From positions 13,289,072 to 13,353,071 of the forward strand of contig OW285189.1 of NCBI GenBank assembly GCA_935421135.1: a stretch of 64,000 nucleotides of DNA, in the 5' to 3' direction. Both the position numbers and the translations under genes were made by a program. Positions 52,167 to 64,000 of the stretch are shown here, one piece after another. The DNA comes from Bugulina stolonifera (Eukaryota; Bryozoa; Gymnolaemata; Cheilostomatida; Bugulidae). The notes under the pieces were generated by a model. That model made no database searches, was not told where the DNA came from, and saw only the letters and a program-made list of their open reading frames with translations. Every line of letters begins with the position of its first letter. Within the stretch, counting starts at the first letter, position 1.

Positions 52167-53613
52167 ATCAGTGCTTGTCTATTTAGTTAAACAGATTCTA
52201 TATTTTTACTCTTTATATCTAATCAGCAGGATTTCTTCAGTACAATGTCTACTCAAGATTATTGTGAATTATTTTTGTATCTATGCATCCTTCATGTTAA
52301 TCTAGCCTTGTTTCACAAACATTCGCCTGTGTCAGCCTTATTGAACTCATTTGGGAGATATTTCTATTACTGGTTTGTTATCCTGGTGCAACACTGCCTT
52401 CCTGACAATTTTGCTGTCGTTAGGGCACTTTCTAAATCATATTTACATTTGATTAATACCTGATGACAATGGTATAACCTAAAAGTCAGCAATATTTTGA
52501 TTCATGTTACAAAATAAATGTAAATGTGCATTTTTATATAAAATTATGACAAATAATATAAATTATAAACTTAATAAATATTTGAATATTCTTTTTCTGT
52601 GGGGTTGAATTGTGCTATAAAAATATTCAATATTCCTGTTTGTGTAAAACGTGACTATGACATACATAACATTGTGAGATGAGCAACATTTTTGTTGTCC
52701 CCATCAAGCAAACCAAAAATTAGTATAAATGTGTGAATAATACTGTAGATTAGGTATACTATGACAGTTAAATTGTAGTTTTAAAATAGTTAGTTAAAAT
52801 AACATCAGTCTACAAGGGTTCAGTTGCAGCTGTGGCTCAACAAGCATTGTAACCTTCTCCTGTACTGTTGATGAGGTATCATCTGGGAATATGGTTGGCC
52901 ACTGTCTAATACCCCTTCTTCAGCTAACTTCTACATCAATCTGCAATTAATAAGAGAAATGAAAAGGCTATGAAAATAAGGACATTGTGAATACTCTCCT
53001 GTTCTCTACATCATGAGATCTAGGTTAAATACGTAATATATGTCATTTGCATTTCATTTGCATGTAAATGATTCATACTACATTTATATCTACAGATTTG
53101 TAAAGTTGATCTGAACCTTAATTATGGCTCCTTTATAATTGTAATAATTACAAAATCAGAGGCTAATGTTTCAACCAGAATTAAATTTTGTGCATAGATT
53201 TGATTATTCCAAAAATCGCTGCCCTTCACCTCATTTTCATTGCTGAGTGATAGATAGGAAAATGGATGTTTTACCATGCATGACGTAAAGAAAGAATACT
53301 CATTGAACCCATATAAGAAAACAGCCATAGGGATGGACATTATACTAATAAATAGGTGTTAGTTTAAAGTGGAATTTTTACTGGATTAATTCTACTCAAA
53401 ATATACTAATCAAGCAGCAGCAATCAGGTCTCCAATCTTGTGTGATTGAATTCTAAATGACAACAAAGCAGGTATTTCTAAGCTCTTTTATTTCAGATAA
53501 TATGTCTACAAGAAAGATGAAAAGACATTGTTGAAAAGAAATTATATAGAAAGTTGGGTGGGTTAGAAGAAAATGTCCACCTCCTTATCATCCGTGGACT
53601 TTGTAGGTCAAGG
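52167..53613. other. Spacer between Twinkle and the mucin-like gene (convergent)
   Basis: AT-rich. On the minus strand, 52830-52930 contains an open stretch (EEGVLDSGQPYSQMIPHQQY and more) after an AG; it would join in phase to the mucin donor and might be an alternative last exon. I do not rely on it. No other coding evidence. Confidence 0.4.
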
Positions 53614-56600
53614 TCACAAATTGTCTGTTGTATCTGGTTCCACAGTGTTCACTTTAGGGCCCAGCTCTATAAAAATAACATAACAAAATATATTTGTATG
53701 GCTGTATAATTTGACCTTTAGATCTAATGTACATGTATAATCTTGCGTTGTATATAATTAGGCAGCTGTAGGAATCAGAAATACTTGCCTGTAACTACTT
53801 GTGTTCTGCTGTCGCTGGCACCATGTACTGTTGGAGAAGCCATTGTAGTCACCAATGTCAGGCTCTCAGCTGTGGTGCCAGCACCTGGCTGCGTTGTGCT
53901 ATCCTGGTTGTTAGCTGTGATATTCAACATTTTGGAAGGGATGGATGTTTGTTTAGCTGGTGTTGTTGAAATATCAGTTTTATATGTTCCTACTGATGTG
54001 GTCTCTACTTTAGCCTCAATCTGTTCAGTGACATCTGTTGGACTTCCAAAATCTGTAGAATTTGGTACTCCCGCAAGTGTGGACTTCACGCCATGGTGTG
54101 ATGCGTCGGACGTTGTAGAGAGCAAAGACTCTGCTTTCTTATTATTTGCTAGAGGTGTAGTCGTATGATGACTTGACTTTTCAGTAGTGGCTAGGGAGTC
54201 TTCTGGCTTACCATTTGATACTTGTGCCAAGTCTACTGTGTTCTGTTCACCGACAATTGTTATCGGTTCAGTTGTGTCTTGCGATTTTTCTATTGTGGTA
54301 GGCAACCATGTTGGATCAATTTCCGTTGCATAGGTAAGCTCTGTTGTTTTTACCTTGTTGTCTGTATATAATATGTTGGTTGAGGGTATTTTTATGCGCT
54401 TTGTTGGTTTGCTTGACATTTCAGTGGCATCTGTTGCAGTGTCCATGGAAGTATAGTACCCGGTTGGATCAATCTCTGTGGGGTAGGTAAATTGTTGAGT
54501 TTGTGCATCACTTGCAGTAGAACTTGTTATCCCAATCTTAGTATAGGCGAAGCCTTCAATTGAGGAGGATAACGGACTGCTGGTTTCAGATTCTGTGCTC
54601 TGGTCAGTAGAGCTTGTGTACTTTCTGTCAGTTGTTGAAAATTTCTCCTCTGTAATAGATGTTCCTTGTTTACTTTCTGTTGACAAGCCATCTGTTGTCT
54701 GGGATGAGCCACGTTCTGTTGCAGAAGATGTTACTGGAGACTCGATGGCATCAGATTCTGTGCTCTGGTCAGTAAAACTTGTGTATCGCCTCTCAGTTGT
54801 GGAAAGTTTCACTTCTGTAATAGATGTTCCTTGTTCACTTTCTGTATACAAGCCATCTGTTGTTTGAGATGAACTATGTTCTGTTACAGAAGATGTTACT
54901 GGAGACTCGCTGGCTTCAAATTCCGTGCTCTGGTCAGTAAAACTAGTATATTGTCTGTCAGATGTTGAGGATTGCACTAGTGTGGCAGATGTTCTTTGTT
55001 CACTTTCTGTTGACAAGCCACCTGTTGTCTGGGATGAGCCATGTTCTGTTACCGCAGATGTTACTGGAGACTCACTGGCTTCAAATTCTGTACTCTGGTC
55101 AGTAAAACTTGTGTATCGCCTCTCAGTTGTGGAAAGTTTCACTTCTGTAATAGATGTCACTTGTTCACTTTCTGTTGACAAACCATCTGTTGTTTGAGAT
55201 GAGCTACGTTCTGTTACAGAAGATGTTACTGGAGACTCACTGGCTTCAGATTCTGTGCTCTGGTCAGTAGAGCTTGTGTATCGCCTCTCAGTTGTGGAAA
55301 GTTTCACTTCTGTAATAGATGTTCCTTGTTCACTTTCTGTTGACAAGCCATCTATTGTTTGAGATGAGCTACGTTCTGTTACAGAAGATGTTACTGGAGA
55401 CTCGCTGGCTTCAGATTCTGTGCTCTGGTCAGTAGAGCTTGTGTACTTTCTATCTGTTGTTGAAAATTTCTCCTCTGTAATAGATGTTCCTCGTTCACTT
55501 TCTGTTGACAAGCCACCTGTTGTCTGTGATGAGCCACGTTTTGTTACAGCAGATGTTACTGGAGACTCGCTGGCTTCAAATTCTGTGCTCTGGTCAGTAA
55601 AACTTGTGTATCGCCTCTCAGTTGTGGAAAGTTTCACTTCTGTAATAGATGTTCCTTGTTCACTTTCTGTTGACAGGCCATCTGTGATTTGAGATGAGCC
55701 ACGTTCTGTTACAGTAGATGTTACTGGAGACTCGCTGGCTTCAAATTCCGTGCTCTGGTCAGTAGAGCTTGTGTACTTTCTATCTGTTGTTGAAAATTTC
55801 TCCTCTGTAATAGATGTTCCTCGTTCACTTTCTGTTGACAAGCCACCTGTTGTCTGGGATGAGCCACGTTCTGTTACAACAGATGTTACTGGAGACTCGC
55901 TGGCTTCAAATTCTGTGCTCTGGTCAGTAAAACTTGTGTATCGCCTCTCAGTTGTGGAAAGTTTCACTTCTGTAATAGATGTTCCTTGTTCACTTTTTGT
56001 TGACAAACCATCTGTTGTTTGAGACGAGCTACGTTCTGTTACAGAAGATGTTACTGGAGACTCGCTGGCTTCAGATTCTGTGCTCTGGTCAGTAGAGCTT
56101 GTGTATCGCCTCTCAGTTGTGGAAAAATTCACTTCTGTAATAAATGTTCCTTGTTCACTTTCTGTTGACAAACCATCTGTTGTTTGAGATGAGCTACGTT
56201 CTGTTACAGAAGATGTTGCTGGAGACTCGCTGGTTTCAGATTCTGTGCTCTGGTCAGTAGAGCTTGTGTATCGCCTCTCAGTTGTGGAAAGTTTCACTTC
56301 TGTAATAGATGTTCCTTGTTCACTTTCTGTTGACAAACCATCTGTTGTTTGAGATGAGCTACGTTCTGTTACAGAAGATGTTGCTGGAGACTCACTGGTT
56401 TCAGATTCTGTGCTCTGGTCAGTAGAGCTTGTGTATCGCCTCTCAGTTGTGGAAAAATTCACTTCTGTAATAGATGTTCCTTGTTCACTTTCTGTTGACA
56501 AACCATCTGTTGTTTGAGATGAGCTACGTTCTGTTACAGAAGATGTTGCTGGAGACTCACTGGCTTCAGATTCTGTGCTCTGGTCAGTAAAACTTGTGTA

Positions 56601-59600
56601 TCGCCTCTCAGTTGTGGAAAGTTTCACTTCTGTAATAGATGTTCCTTGTTCACTTTCTGTTGACAAACCATCTGTTGTTTGAGATGAGCTACGTTCTGTT
56701 ACAGAAGATGTTACTGGAGACTCGCTGGCTTCAGATTCTGTGCTCTGGTCAGTAAAGCTTGTGTATCGCCTCTCAGTTGTGGAAAGTTTCTCCTCTGTAA
56801 TAGATGTTCCTTGTTCACTTTCTGTTGACAAACCATCTGTTGTTTGGGATGAGCCACGTTCTGTTACAGTAGATGTTACTGGAGACTCACTGGCTTCAAA
56901 TTCCGTGCTCTGGTCAGTAAAACTAGTATATTGTCTGTCAGATGTTGAGGATTGCACTAGTGTGGCAGATGTTCTTTGTTCACTTTCTGTTGACAAGCCA
57001 CCTGTTGTCTGGGATGAGCCATGTTCTGTTACAGAAGATGTTACTGGAGACTCACTGGCATCAGATTCTGTGCTCTGGTCAGTAAAACTTGTGTATCGCT
57101 TCTCAGTTGTGGAAAGTTTCACTTCTGTAATAGATGTTCCTTGTTCACTTTTTGTTGACAAACCATCTGTTGTTTGAGATGAGCTACGTTCTGTTACAGA
57201 AGATGTTACTGGAGACTCACTGGCTTCAGATTCTGTGCTCTGGTCAGTAGAGCTTGTGTATCGCCTTTCAGTTGTGGAAAGTTTCACTTCTGTAATAGAT
57301 GTTCCTTGTTCACTTTCTGTTGACAAACCATCTGTTGTTTGAGATGAGCCACGTTCTGTTACAGTAGATGTTACTGGAGACTCACTGGCTTCAAATTCCG
57401 TGCTCCGGTCAGTAAAACTAGTATATTGTCTGTCAGATGTTGAAGATTGCACTAGTGTGGCAGATGTTCTTTGTTCACTTTCTGTTGACAAGCCATCTGT
57501 TGTTTGAGATGAGCCACGTTTTGTTGCAGAAGATGTTACTGGAGACTCGCTGGTTTCAAATTCCGTGCTCTGGTCAGTCAAACTTGTATATTGTCTGTCA
57601 GATGTTGACGATTGCACTAGTGTGGCAGATCTCTTTTGTTCACTTTCTGTTGACAAGCCATCTGTTGTTTGAGATGAGCCACGTTCTGTTACAACAGATG
57701 TTACTGGAGACTCGCTGGCTTCAAATTCTGTGCTCTGGTCAGTAGAGCTTGTGTACTTTCTATCTGTTGTTGAAAATTTCTCCTCTGTAATAGATGTTCC
57801 TTGTTCACTTTCTGTTGACAATCCACCTGTTGTCTGGGATGAGCCACGTTCTGTTACAGCAGATGTTACTGGAGACTCGCTGGTTTCAAATTCCGTGCTC
57901 TGGTCAGTAAAACTTGTATATTGTCTGTCAGATGTTGAAGATTGCACTAGTGTGGCAGATGTTCTTTGTTCACTTTCTGTTGACAATCCACCTGTTGTCT
58001 GGGATGAGCCACGTTCTGTTACAACAGATGTTACTGGAGACTCGCTGGCTTCAAATTCTGTGCTCTGGTCAGTAAAACTTGTGTATCGCCTCTCAGTTGT
58101 GGAAAGTTTCACTTCTGTAATAGATGTTCCCTGTTCACTTTTTGTTGACAAACCATCTGTTGTTTGAGACGAGCTACGTTCTGTTACAGAAGATGTTACT
58201 GGAGACTCACTGGCATCAGATTCTGTGCTCTGGTCAGTAAAACTTGTGTATCGCTTCTCAGTTGTGGAAAGTTTCACTTCTGTAATAGATGTTCCCTGTT
58301 CACTTTTTGTTGACAAACCATCTGTTATTTGAGATGAGCTACGTTCTGTTACAGAAGATGTTACTGGAGACTCGCTGGCTTCAGATTCTGTGCTCTGGTC
58401 AGTAGAGCTTGTGTATCGCCTCTCAGTTGTGGAAAGTTTCACTTCTGTAATAGATGTTCCTTGTTCACTTTTTGTTGACAAACCATCTGTTGTTTGAGAC
58501 GAGCTACGTTCTGTTACAGAAGATGTTACTGGAGACTCACTGGCATCAGATTCTGTGCTCTGGTCAGTAAAACTTGTGTATCGCTTCTCAGTTGTGGAAA
58601 GTTTCACTTCTGTAATAGATGTTCCTTGTTCACTTTCTGTTGACAAACCATCTGTTGTTTGAGATGAGCTACGTTCTGTTACAAAAGATGTTACTGGAGA
58701 CTCGCTGGCTTCAGATTCTGTGCTCTGGTCAGTAGAGCTTGTGTATCGCCTCTCAGTTGTGGAAAGTTTCTCCTCTGTAATAGATGTTCCTTGTTCACTT
58801 TCTGTTGACAAACCATCTGTTGTTTGAGATGAGCCACGTTCTGTTACAGAAGATGTTACTGGAGACTCGCTGGCTTCAAATTCCGTGCTCTGGTCAGTAA
58901 AACTAGTATATTGTCTGTCAGATGTTGAGGATTGCACTAGTGTGGCAGATGTTCTTTGTTCACTTTCTGTTGACAAGCCACCTGTTGTCTGGGATGAGCC
59001 ATGTTCTGTTACCGCAGATGTTACTGGAGACTCACTGGCTTCAAATTCTGTACTCTGGTCAGTAAAACTTGTGTATCGCCTCTCAGTTGTGGAAAGTTTC
59101 ACTTCTGTAATAGATGTTCCTTGTTCACTTTCTGTTGACAAGCCATCTGTTGTTTGAGATGAGCCACGTTCTGTTGCAGAAGATGTTGCTGGAGACTCGC
59201 TGGCTTCAGATTCTGTACTCTGGTCAGTAAAACTTGTGTATCGCCTCTCAATTGTAGAAAGTTTCACTTCTGTAATAGATGTTCCTTGTTCACTTTCTGT
59301 TGACAAGCCATCTGTTGTTTGAGATGACCCACGTTCTGTTGCAGAAGATGTTGCTGGAGACTCGCTGGCTTCAGATTCTGTGCTCTGGTCAGTAAAACTT
59401 GTGTATCGCCTCTCAGTTGTAGAAAGTTTCACTTCTGTACTAGATGTTCCTTGTTCACTTTCTGTTGACAAACCATCTGTTGTTTGAGATGAGCTACGTT
59501 CTGTTACAGAAGATGTTACTGGAGACTCACTGGCTTCAGATTCTGTGCTCTGGTCAGTAGAGCTTGTATATCGCCTTTCAGTTGTGGAAAGTTTCGCTTC

Positions 59601-62600
59601 TGTAATAGATGTTCCTTGTTCACTTTCTGTTGACAAGCCATCTGTTGTTCGAGATGAGCCACGTTCTGTTGCAGAAGATGTTACTGGAGACTCGCTGGCT
59701 TCAAATTCCGTGCTCTGGTCAGTAAAATTTGTATATTGTTTGTCAGATGTTGAGGATTGCACTAATGTGGCAGATGTCCTTTGTTCACTTTCTGTTGACA
59801 AACCATCTGTTGTTTGAGATGAGCTACGTTCTGTTACAGAAGATGTTACTGGAGACTCACTGGCTTCAGATTCTGTGCTCTGGTCAGTAAAACTTGTGTA
59901 TCGCCTCTCAGTTGTGGAAAGTTTCACTTCTGTAATAGATGTTCCTTGTTCACTTTCTGTTGACAAACCATCTGTGATTTGAGATGAACCACGTTCTGTT
60001 ACAGCAGATGTTACTGGAGACTCATGCACTTCAGTTTCCGTTGTGGGATATGCACCCTCTTCGGTTGTGTAGGTGCTGGAAGGCATACTAGTTTCCAGCC
60101 TGGTCGGATCAACTGACGTTTTTGCATCACTTACTGTTGATTGTCCATCAGTTGCTGGATAACTGACATAACCAGTTGTTGTCAACTGTTCATTCGCAGT
60201 TGATTCGTAATTATCTGTTGTGTAAGTTGAAAGGAGCAGCAGTTTTATAAGTCGTTCTCTGATAATGGGGTCAACAATGTAGTTAACTGATAGAGTTTTG
60301 TATGAAAATATGTTTTTTGCTATTTGTTCTTGAAGTGCTAATTTTTCTTGTCTTTGCTGGAGGATGATGGCGACATCTGCCTCTATTTTACCATCGGAAT
60401 TCCTGCAGTTAAAAAGGGTTTCAGTGTATTGATTTATCTTGATAGATGTAATAATGTGACACTTGTGTGGTGAAATGAGCTCTATGATTTGTAGTCATGT
60501 TGTTATGCTGCAAGAAAGTCAAGTTACCTCATTGTTAACAACGTACAGTATAGCACCTCCGTTTCTTCAAGGGAAGTTGATATTTCCTTGCACAGACTTT
60601 TCGCTAAACTAGCGTAATCTACACTGGTATTGTCAGAGTATGCGTGCTTCCATGTGGTGTTCAATTCGAAAGTGATATTGTATAACGCTACAAAATATTA
60701 TCTTTTTAACCCTGTTGTAATAATGCAGTAAAACACAAGTAGTTGAGATAAATCTTTTCTTCCATTTGGGAAGATATCTAAATGTTGAATTCATATACAC
60801 AAGATAATGCTGGATTTCTCAGGTTATTGTTAAAGTTGTAACCACTATGGTAGATTTGAAGCTCACAGTTTCTGCACAGTGTACATTATATTGGCACTTC
60901 TGCAGCACATTATATGGTTTCACGTCCTGAGTGTATATTTCTTAACGCTTCAGTTGTATCTAGCCTATAAGTAGTCACACTCAAGTTTGTTGCAGAATAT
61001 CTACTTAATCCAATAATGTTTAATCTGTTGCGAACTAGTTCGTTGTCAATCTAGTTATATTCTGACTGAAAATATTTTTGTTCGAAGTGCTCTATCAATA
61101 GTATCCCACCTTAAAAATTGTTTACATCACTTTTCATCTTTTACAGCATGCTCACCTTTCTCACGGCCTTTAATCGGTTATAACTGTGTGCACTGTTAAT
61201 CAGTATAACACCTAGTCCGTATTGGACTATTACCTCTAAGTTACTTTAATTTAACAAAATATTTTGGTAAATTTTGTTCTGTAAAGATTACATGTATGGG
61301 GTTGTGGCACTAAATTAAAGTAAGTGGTTCACAACATTTGTTCCATCGAACAATTGCCTTTGAAATGTTTTTCTCCATAGAGATTACCATACCGGGTTTC
61401 CCATCTTGTCGATTGGCAGTTGAACACAATGCTGCATAAAAAATTATTGAGGCACTTGAAACTAAAGTACACGTATTTGATATTAATTTGCAACAAGCTA
61501 TTTTATTCATAAAGTATGCAAGCAACCTTTCATTAATTGCAGTGTTCTGTCTTCTCTATGTCCAGTCTACAGCTGAACTTCCAAATTTCATAGCACACAG
61601 ACGACATCACCAACTATTTTCTGTGGTAAAATCCTATACCCTGAAGAATTTTAAATGGAAACACTGCTGCTGATCAGACAGGGCAAAGAACCAATATGAT
61701 CTGTACTTAGCTTGTGTTTATTAAGAGAGTTGGTGTTAATGTTTCACTAATAATCACCAATTTGTATTAACATCATACATGTAAGTCTACTATAATTTTT
61801 GTCGATTATTGGAGTATAATTATGTACAGATATGTATCACATACAATGTAGGTTTATCTTAAAACTAATTGTTAAACACAATTTACATTGGGCTACATAT
61901 GCTATATTACACGCTGAAAAATTATCACTTGGTCAGTGTAAAATGTTTTTTACTTTGTAGACCATTTTAAGGTCTCCGAAAGAAACATAATTTTAGTTAA
62001 TGTGCTTTTTCACAGAGTCAATGTTGTGCTGTAGACACACTATAGCTATAGCATAGCAATGGCTAATGCTATAGCTGTAGTGTCTGCAGTAGTACCTAGA
62101 GACAATTATGCTAGGCTTCATAGATGTTTTCAAATAGTGTAGAAAACAAAGAACTCAATCGCACTTAGCTATTTACATGTTTTCTATATTCGCAAGATTC
62201 TGTGACCGAACTCAATTATATGCAATTTAATCGACTATTGCCCACTAAATTATTTGAACTGGTCACATGTGTTCTGTGGACTAATAACAATTATCTTTCA
62301 GCCTATTTGCCGGATTCTCAAAAATTTTAATTTGCTGCAACAATAATTTCCATATCAGAGGAGGATTGTAAAAAAGCAGATTACCCCATTGTCCTTATTT
62401 ATACATGTGCACAAAGTAGTCACTATTGGCTTGTAGCAGATGAAGAAATTTATAAGCAACAGCACTGTGGCACCTAGTTGGCCTACAAGCTGGAAGAATA
62501 TTTAGCAAATGCACTTGGCCAATTTTCAATACGATAGCATCATAGTTACTAGTGCTAAAGCCCATTAACAGCACTGTCAACATACTAAAACCATGGAGGT

Positions 62601-64000
62601 GAAAGTCCATGAATATTGAAGGTCACTATGGTACATCCTAGCTAATTGATGCAACGTTTAATGTCTCAATCACACTACAACAAAATCTCCATCGAAACTT
62701 GAACTCCAACCACTAAATTTATGCCAAAAGAGAAATTTAGTCATACTGTAGACTGGTGATAAAGGGTAACAAATTTGTGTGGTTTCTTTGAGCCGGTGAG
62801 GTTCGAGCATATTTAGCAATTACTAGTCTAACATCTCCTACTCTGACAGAAAAATGCCATCCTAAGACCTACGCACTGCTAGATTAAGGCAAATTTGTTA
62901 TCGGCCAATATTGGTTATCTATTGCATACAAGTTGTAGTTGATAGGGCATTAAGCTAGTAGCAGTATGTCGCACAATTGTATAGTGTAGCAATGTAAATA
63001 TATTGACATAATAACATCTTATAGTATACCTGTTGTAGTAAAGTCACCTTCAGTTATGGTTCTGTCATCTGTTGTCGGTTGTGTGCTGCTTGGTTCTTCC
63101 TCGGATGTTGTAGTAGCGTCACCTTCAGTCGTGGTTCTGTCATCTGTTGTCAGTTGTGTGCTGCTTGCTTCTGAAGAGGTTGTAGATTCAGTTGGTTCTT
63201 CCTCGGATGTTGTAGTAACATCACCTTCAGTTGTGGTTCTGTCATCTGTTGTCAGTTGTGTGCTGCTTGCTTCTGAAAAAGTTGTCGAGTCAGTTGGTTC
63301 TTCCTCGGATGTTGTAGTAACGTCACCTTCAGTGGTGGTTCTGTCATTTGTTGTCGGTTGTGTGCTGCTTGCTTCTGAAAAGGTTGTCGAGTCAGTTGGT
63401 TCTTCCTCGGATGTTGTAGTAACGTCACCTTCAGTCGTGGTTCTGTCATCTGTTGTCAGTTGTGTGCTGCTTGCTTCTGAAGAGGTTGTAGATTCAGTTG
63501 GTTCTTCCTCGGATGTTGTAGTACCATCACCTTCAGCTGTCATTCTGTCATCTGTTGTCAGTTGTGTGCTGCTTGCTTCTGAAAAGGTTGTCGAGTCAGT
63601 TGGTTCTTCCTCAGATGTTGTAGCAACGTCACCTTCAGTCGTGGTTCTGTCATCTGTTGTCAGTTGTGTGCTGCTTGCTTCTGAAAAGGTTGTCGAGTCA
63701 GTTGGTTCTTCCTCGGATGTTGTAGTAACGTCACCTTCAGTCGTGGTTCTGTCATCTGTTGTCAGTTGTGTGCTGCTTGCTTCTGAAAAGGTTGTCGAGT
63801 CAGTTGGTTCTTCCTCGGATGTTGTAGTAACGTCACCTTCAGTCGTGGTTCTGTCATCTGTTGTCAGTTGTGTGCTGCTTGCTTCTGAAAAGGTTGTCGA
63901 GTCAGTTGGTTCTTCCTCGGATGTTGTAGTAGCATCACCTTCAGTTGTGGTTCTGTCATCTGTTGTCAGTTGTGTGCTGCTTGCTTCTGAAAAGGTTGTC
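53614..64000 (-). CDS. Secreted mucin-like protein with SEA domain and two Thr/Ser repeat arrays; 5' end outside window
   Basis: Mucins are heavily O-glycosylated surface or secreted proteins. Exons in transcription order: >64000-63030, 60687-60528, 60402-53789, 53666-53614; phases agree. The first exon is an array of 34-aa units (TTTEGDVTTTSEEEPTDSTT...). It splices to a SEA domain spread over two exons: YNITFELNTTWKHAYSDNTS, YASLAKSLCKEISTSLEE, then RNSDGKIEADVAIIL. After a helical linker comes the 55-aa array (about 33 copies) and a less repetitive Thr-rich region with TYPTEIDPT motifs. The last donor is ACAG|GCAAGT, a GC-AG intron, and the final exon adds a short tail ending DTTDNL. No transmembrane segment is seen in this part. 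The GSVVV-type SEA self-cleavage motif is not present. Confidence 0.8.
54580..60030 (-). repeat. 165-bp coding tandem array (55 aa), about 33 copies
   Basis: Each unit carries SEQGTSITEVKLSTTERRYT, S(F/S)TDQSTE(S/F)E, ASESPVTSSVTER and SSSQTTDGLSTE. There are three main unit types by their variable centre: TEVKLSTTERRY, TLVQSSTSDRQY and TEEKFSTTDRKY. They occur in mixed order, with runs of nearly identical neighbours, which points to unequal exchange or gene conversion. The length is a multiple of three, so the antisense strand also shows recurrent 90-145 codon open frames; these are shadows. Confidence 0.95.
60528..60687 (-). other. SEA-domain exon of the mucin-like gene
   Basis: Acceptor TTTTGTAG and donor GTAACT; 160 nt, entered after one base and left after two. 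It encodes the first half of a SEA fold (FELNTTWKHAYSDNTSVDYA then SLAKSLCKEI). The domain's second half starts the next exon at 60402. Confidence 0.75.
60688..63029. other. Intron of the mucin-like gene
   Basis: AT-rich intron of 2.3 kb. No coding exon is supported. A hairpin is present at 62033-62086, where GACACACTATAGCTATAGCAT faces ATGCTATAGCTGTAGTGTCT. Confidence 0.6.
63030..64000 (-). repeat. 102-bp coding tandem array (34 aa), at least 9 copies
   Basis: The unit TTTEGDVTTTSEEEPTDSTT plus FSEASSTQLTTDDR repeats head to tail to the window edge. Variants are few (D/E, F/S, and one deleted copy with EEEPSSTQ near 63100). The frame is open throughout on the minus strand, so the array continues beyond 64000. 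Confidence 0.95.

Noticed and set aside
52830..52930. Alternative last exon of the mucin-like gene
   Set aside because: It is phase-compatible, but the acceptor context is poor and the nearer terminal exon at 53614-53666 is simpler.
54595..59817. Many 90-145 codon plus-strand frames
   Set aside because: They are antisense shadows of the 165-bp mucin repeat on the minus strand.

Overview
This window is nuclear DNA from an animal. It is AT-rich, with short introns bounded by GT-AG, and its host genes are metazoan housekeeping families. It also holds many transposable elements: hAT-like, Tc1/mariner-like, a large foldback DNA element, tRNA-headed SINE-like repeats, a LINE and a Ty3/gypsy-type LTR element. 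A marine invertebrate, perhaps a non-bilaterian such as a sponge, seems likely to me, but the sequence does not settle this. All exon models were built by hand from reading frames, splice phases and remembered family sequences; nothing was searched.

Layout. 1-4899 (+): 3' part of an asteroid homolog (ASTE1-type nuclease), whose introns carry a 35-bp and a 27-bp tandem array, a tRNA-headed SINE, a SINE palindrome and a hAT-like MITE. 4900-8930: repeats, including two hAT-like MITEs with 8-bp target duplications. 8936-12005: two inverted copies of a promoter-like segment flanking an unrecognised small gene (last two exons at 10724-11310). 12093-15715 (+): complete GMP reductase, 351 aa. 17973-27927 (+): Argonaute with an intact PIWI catalytic tetrad, an unusual ~540-residue N-terminal extension built of ~47-aa repeats, and a possible cassette exon in PAZ. 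28938-36973 (-): complete NMD3 (503 aa), convergent with Argonaute; its first intron holds a 3.3-kb DNA transposon with ~600-bp inverted repeats and a decayed transposase-like gene. 38239-39907 (-): broken LINE reverse transcriptase. 41400-52166 (+): complete Twinkle mitochondrial helicase (636 aa), whose intron 11 holds a young LTR retrotransposon with its integrase segment inverted. 53614-64000 (-): 3' part of a secreted mucin-like gene, with a 34-aa Thr/Ser repeat array, a SEA domain and a 55-aa repeat array of about 33 copies.

The host genes do not form a pathway. Argonaute (small-RNA silencing) lies among several young transposons and meets NMD3 tail to tail, so antisense 3' transcripts are possible. 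The best candidates for something new are the Argonaute N-terminal repeats and PAZ cassette, the foldback transposon with its unfamiliar transposase, and the retrotransposon with a flipped integrase.
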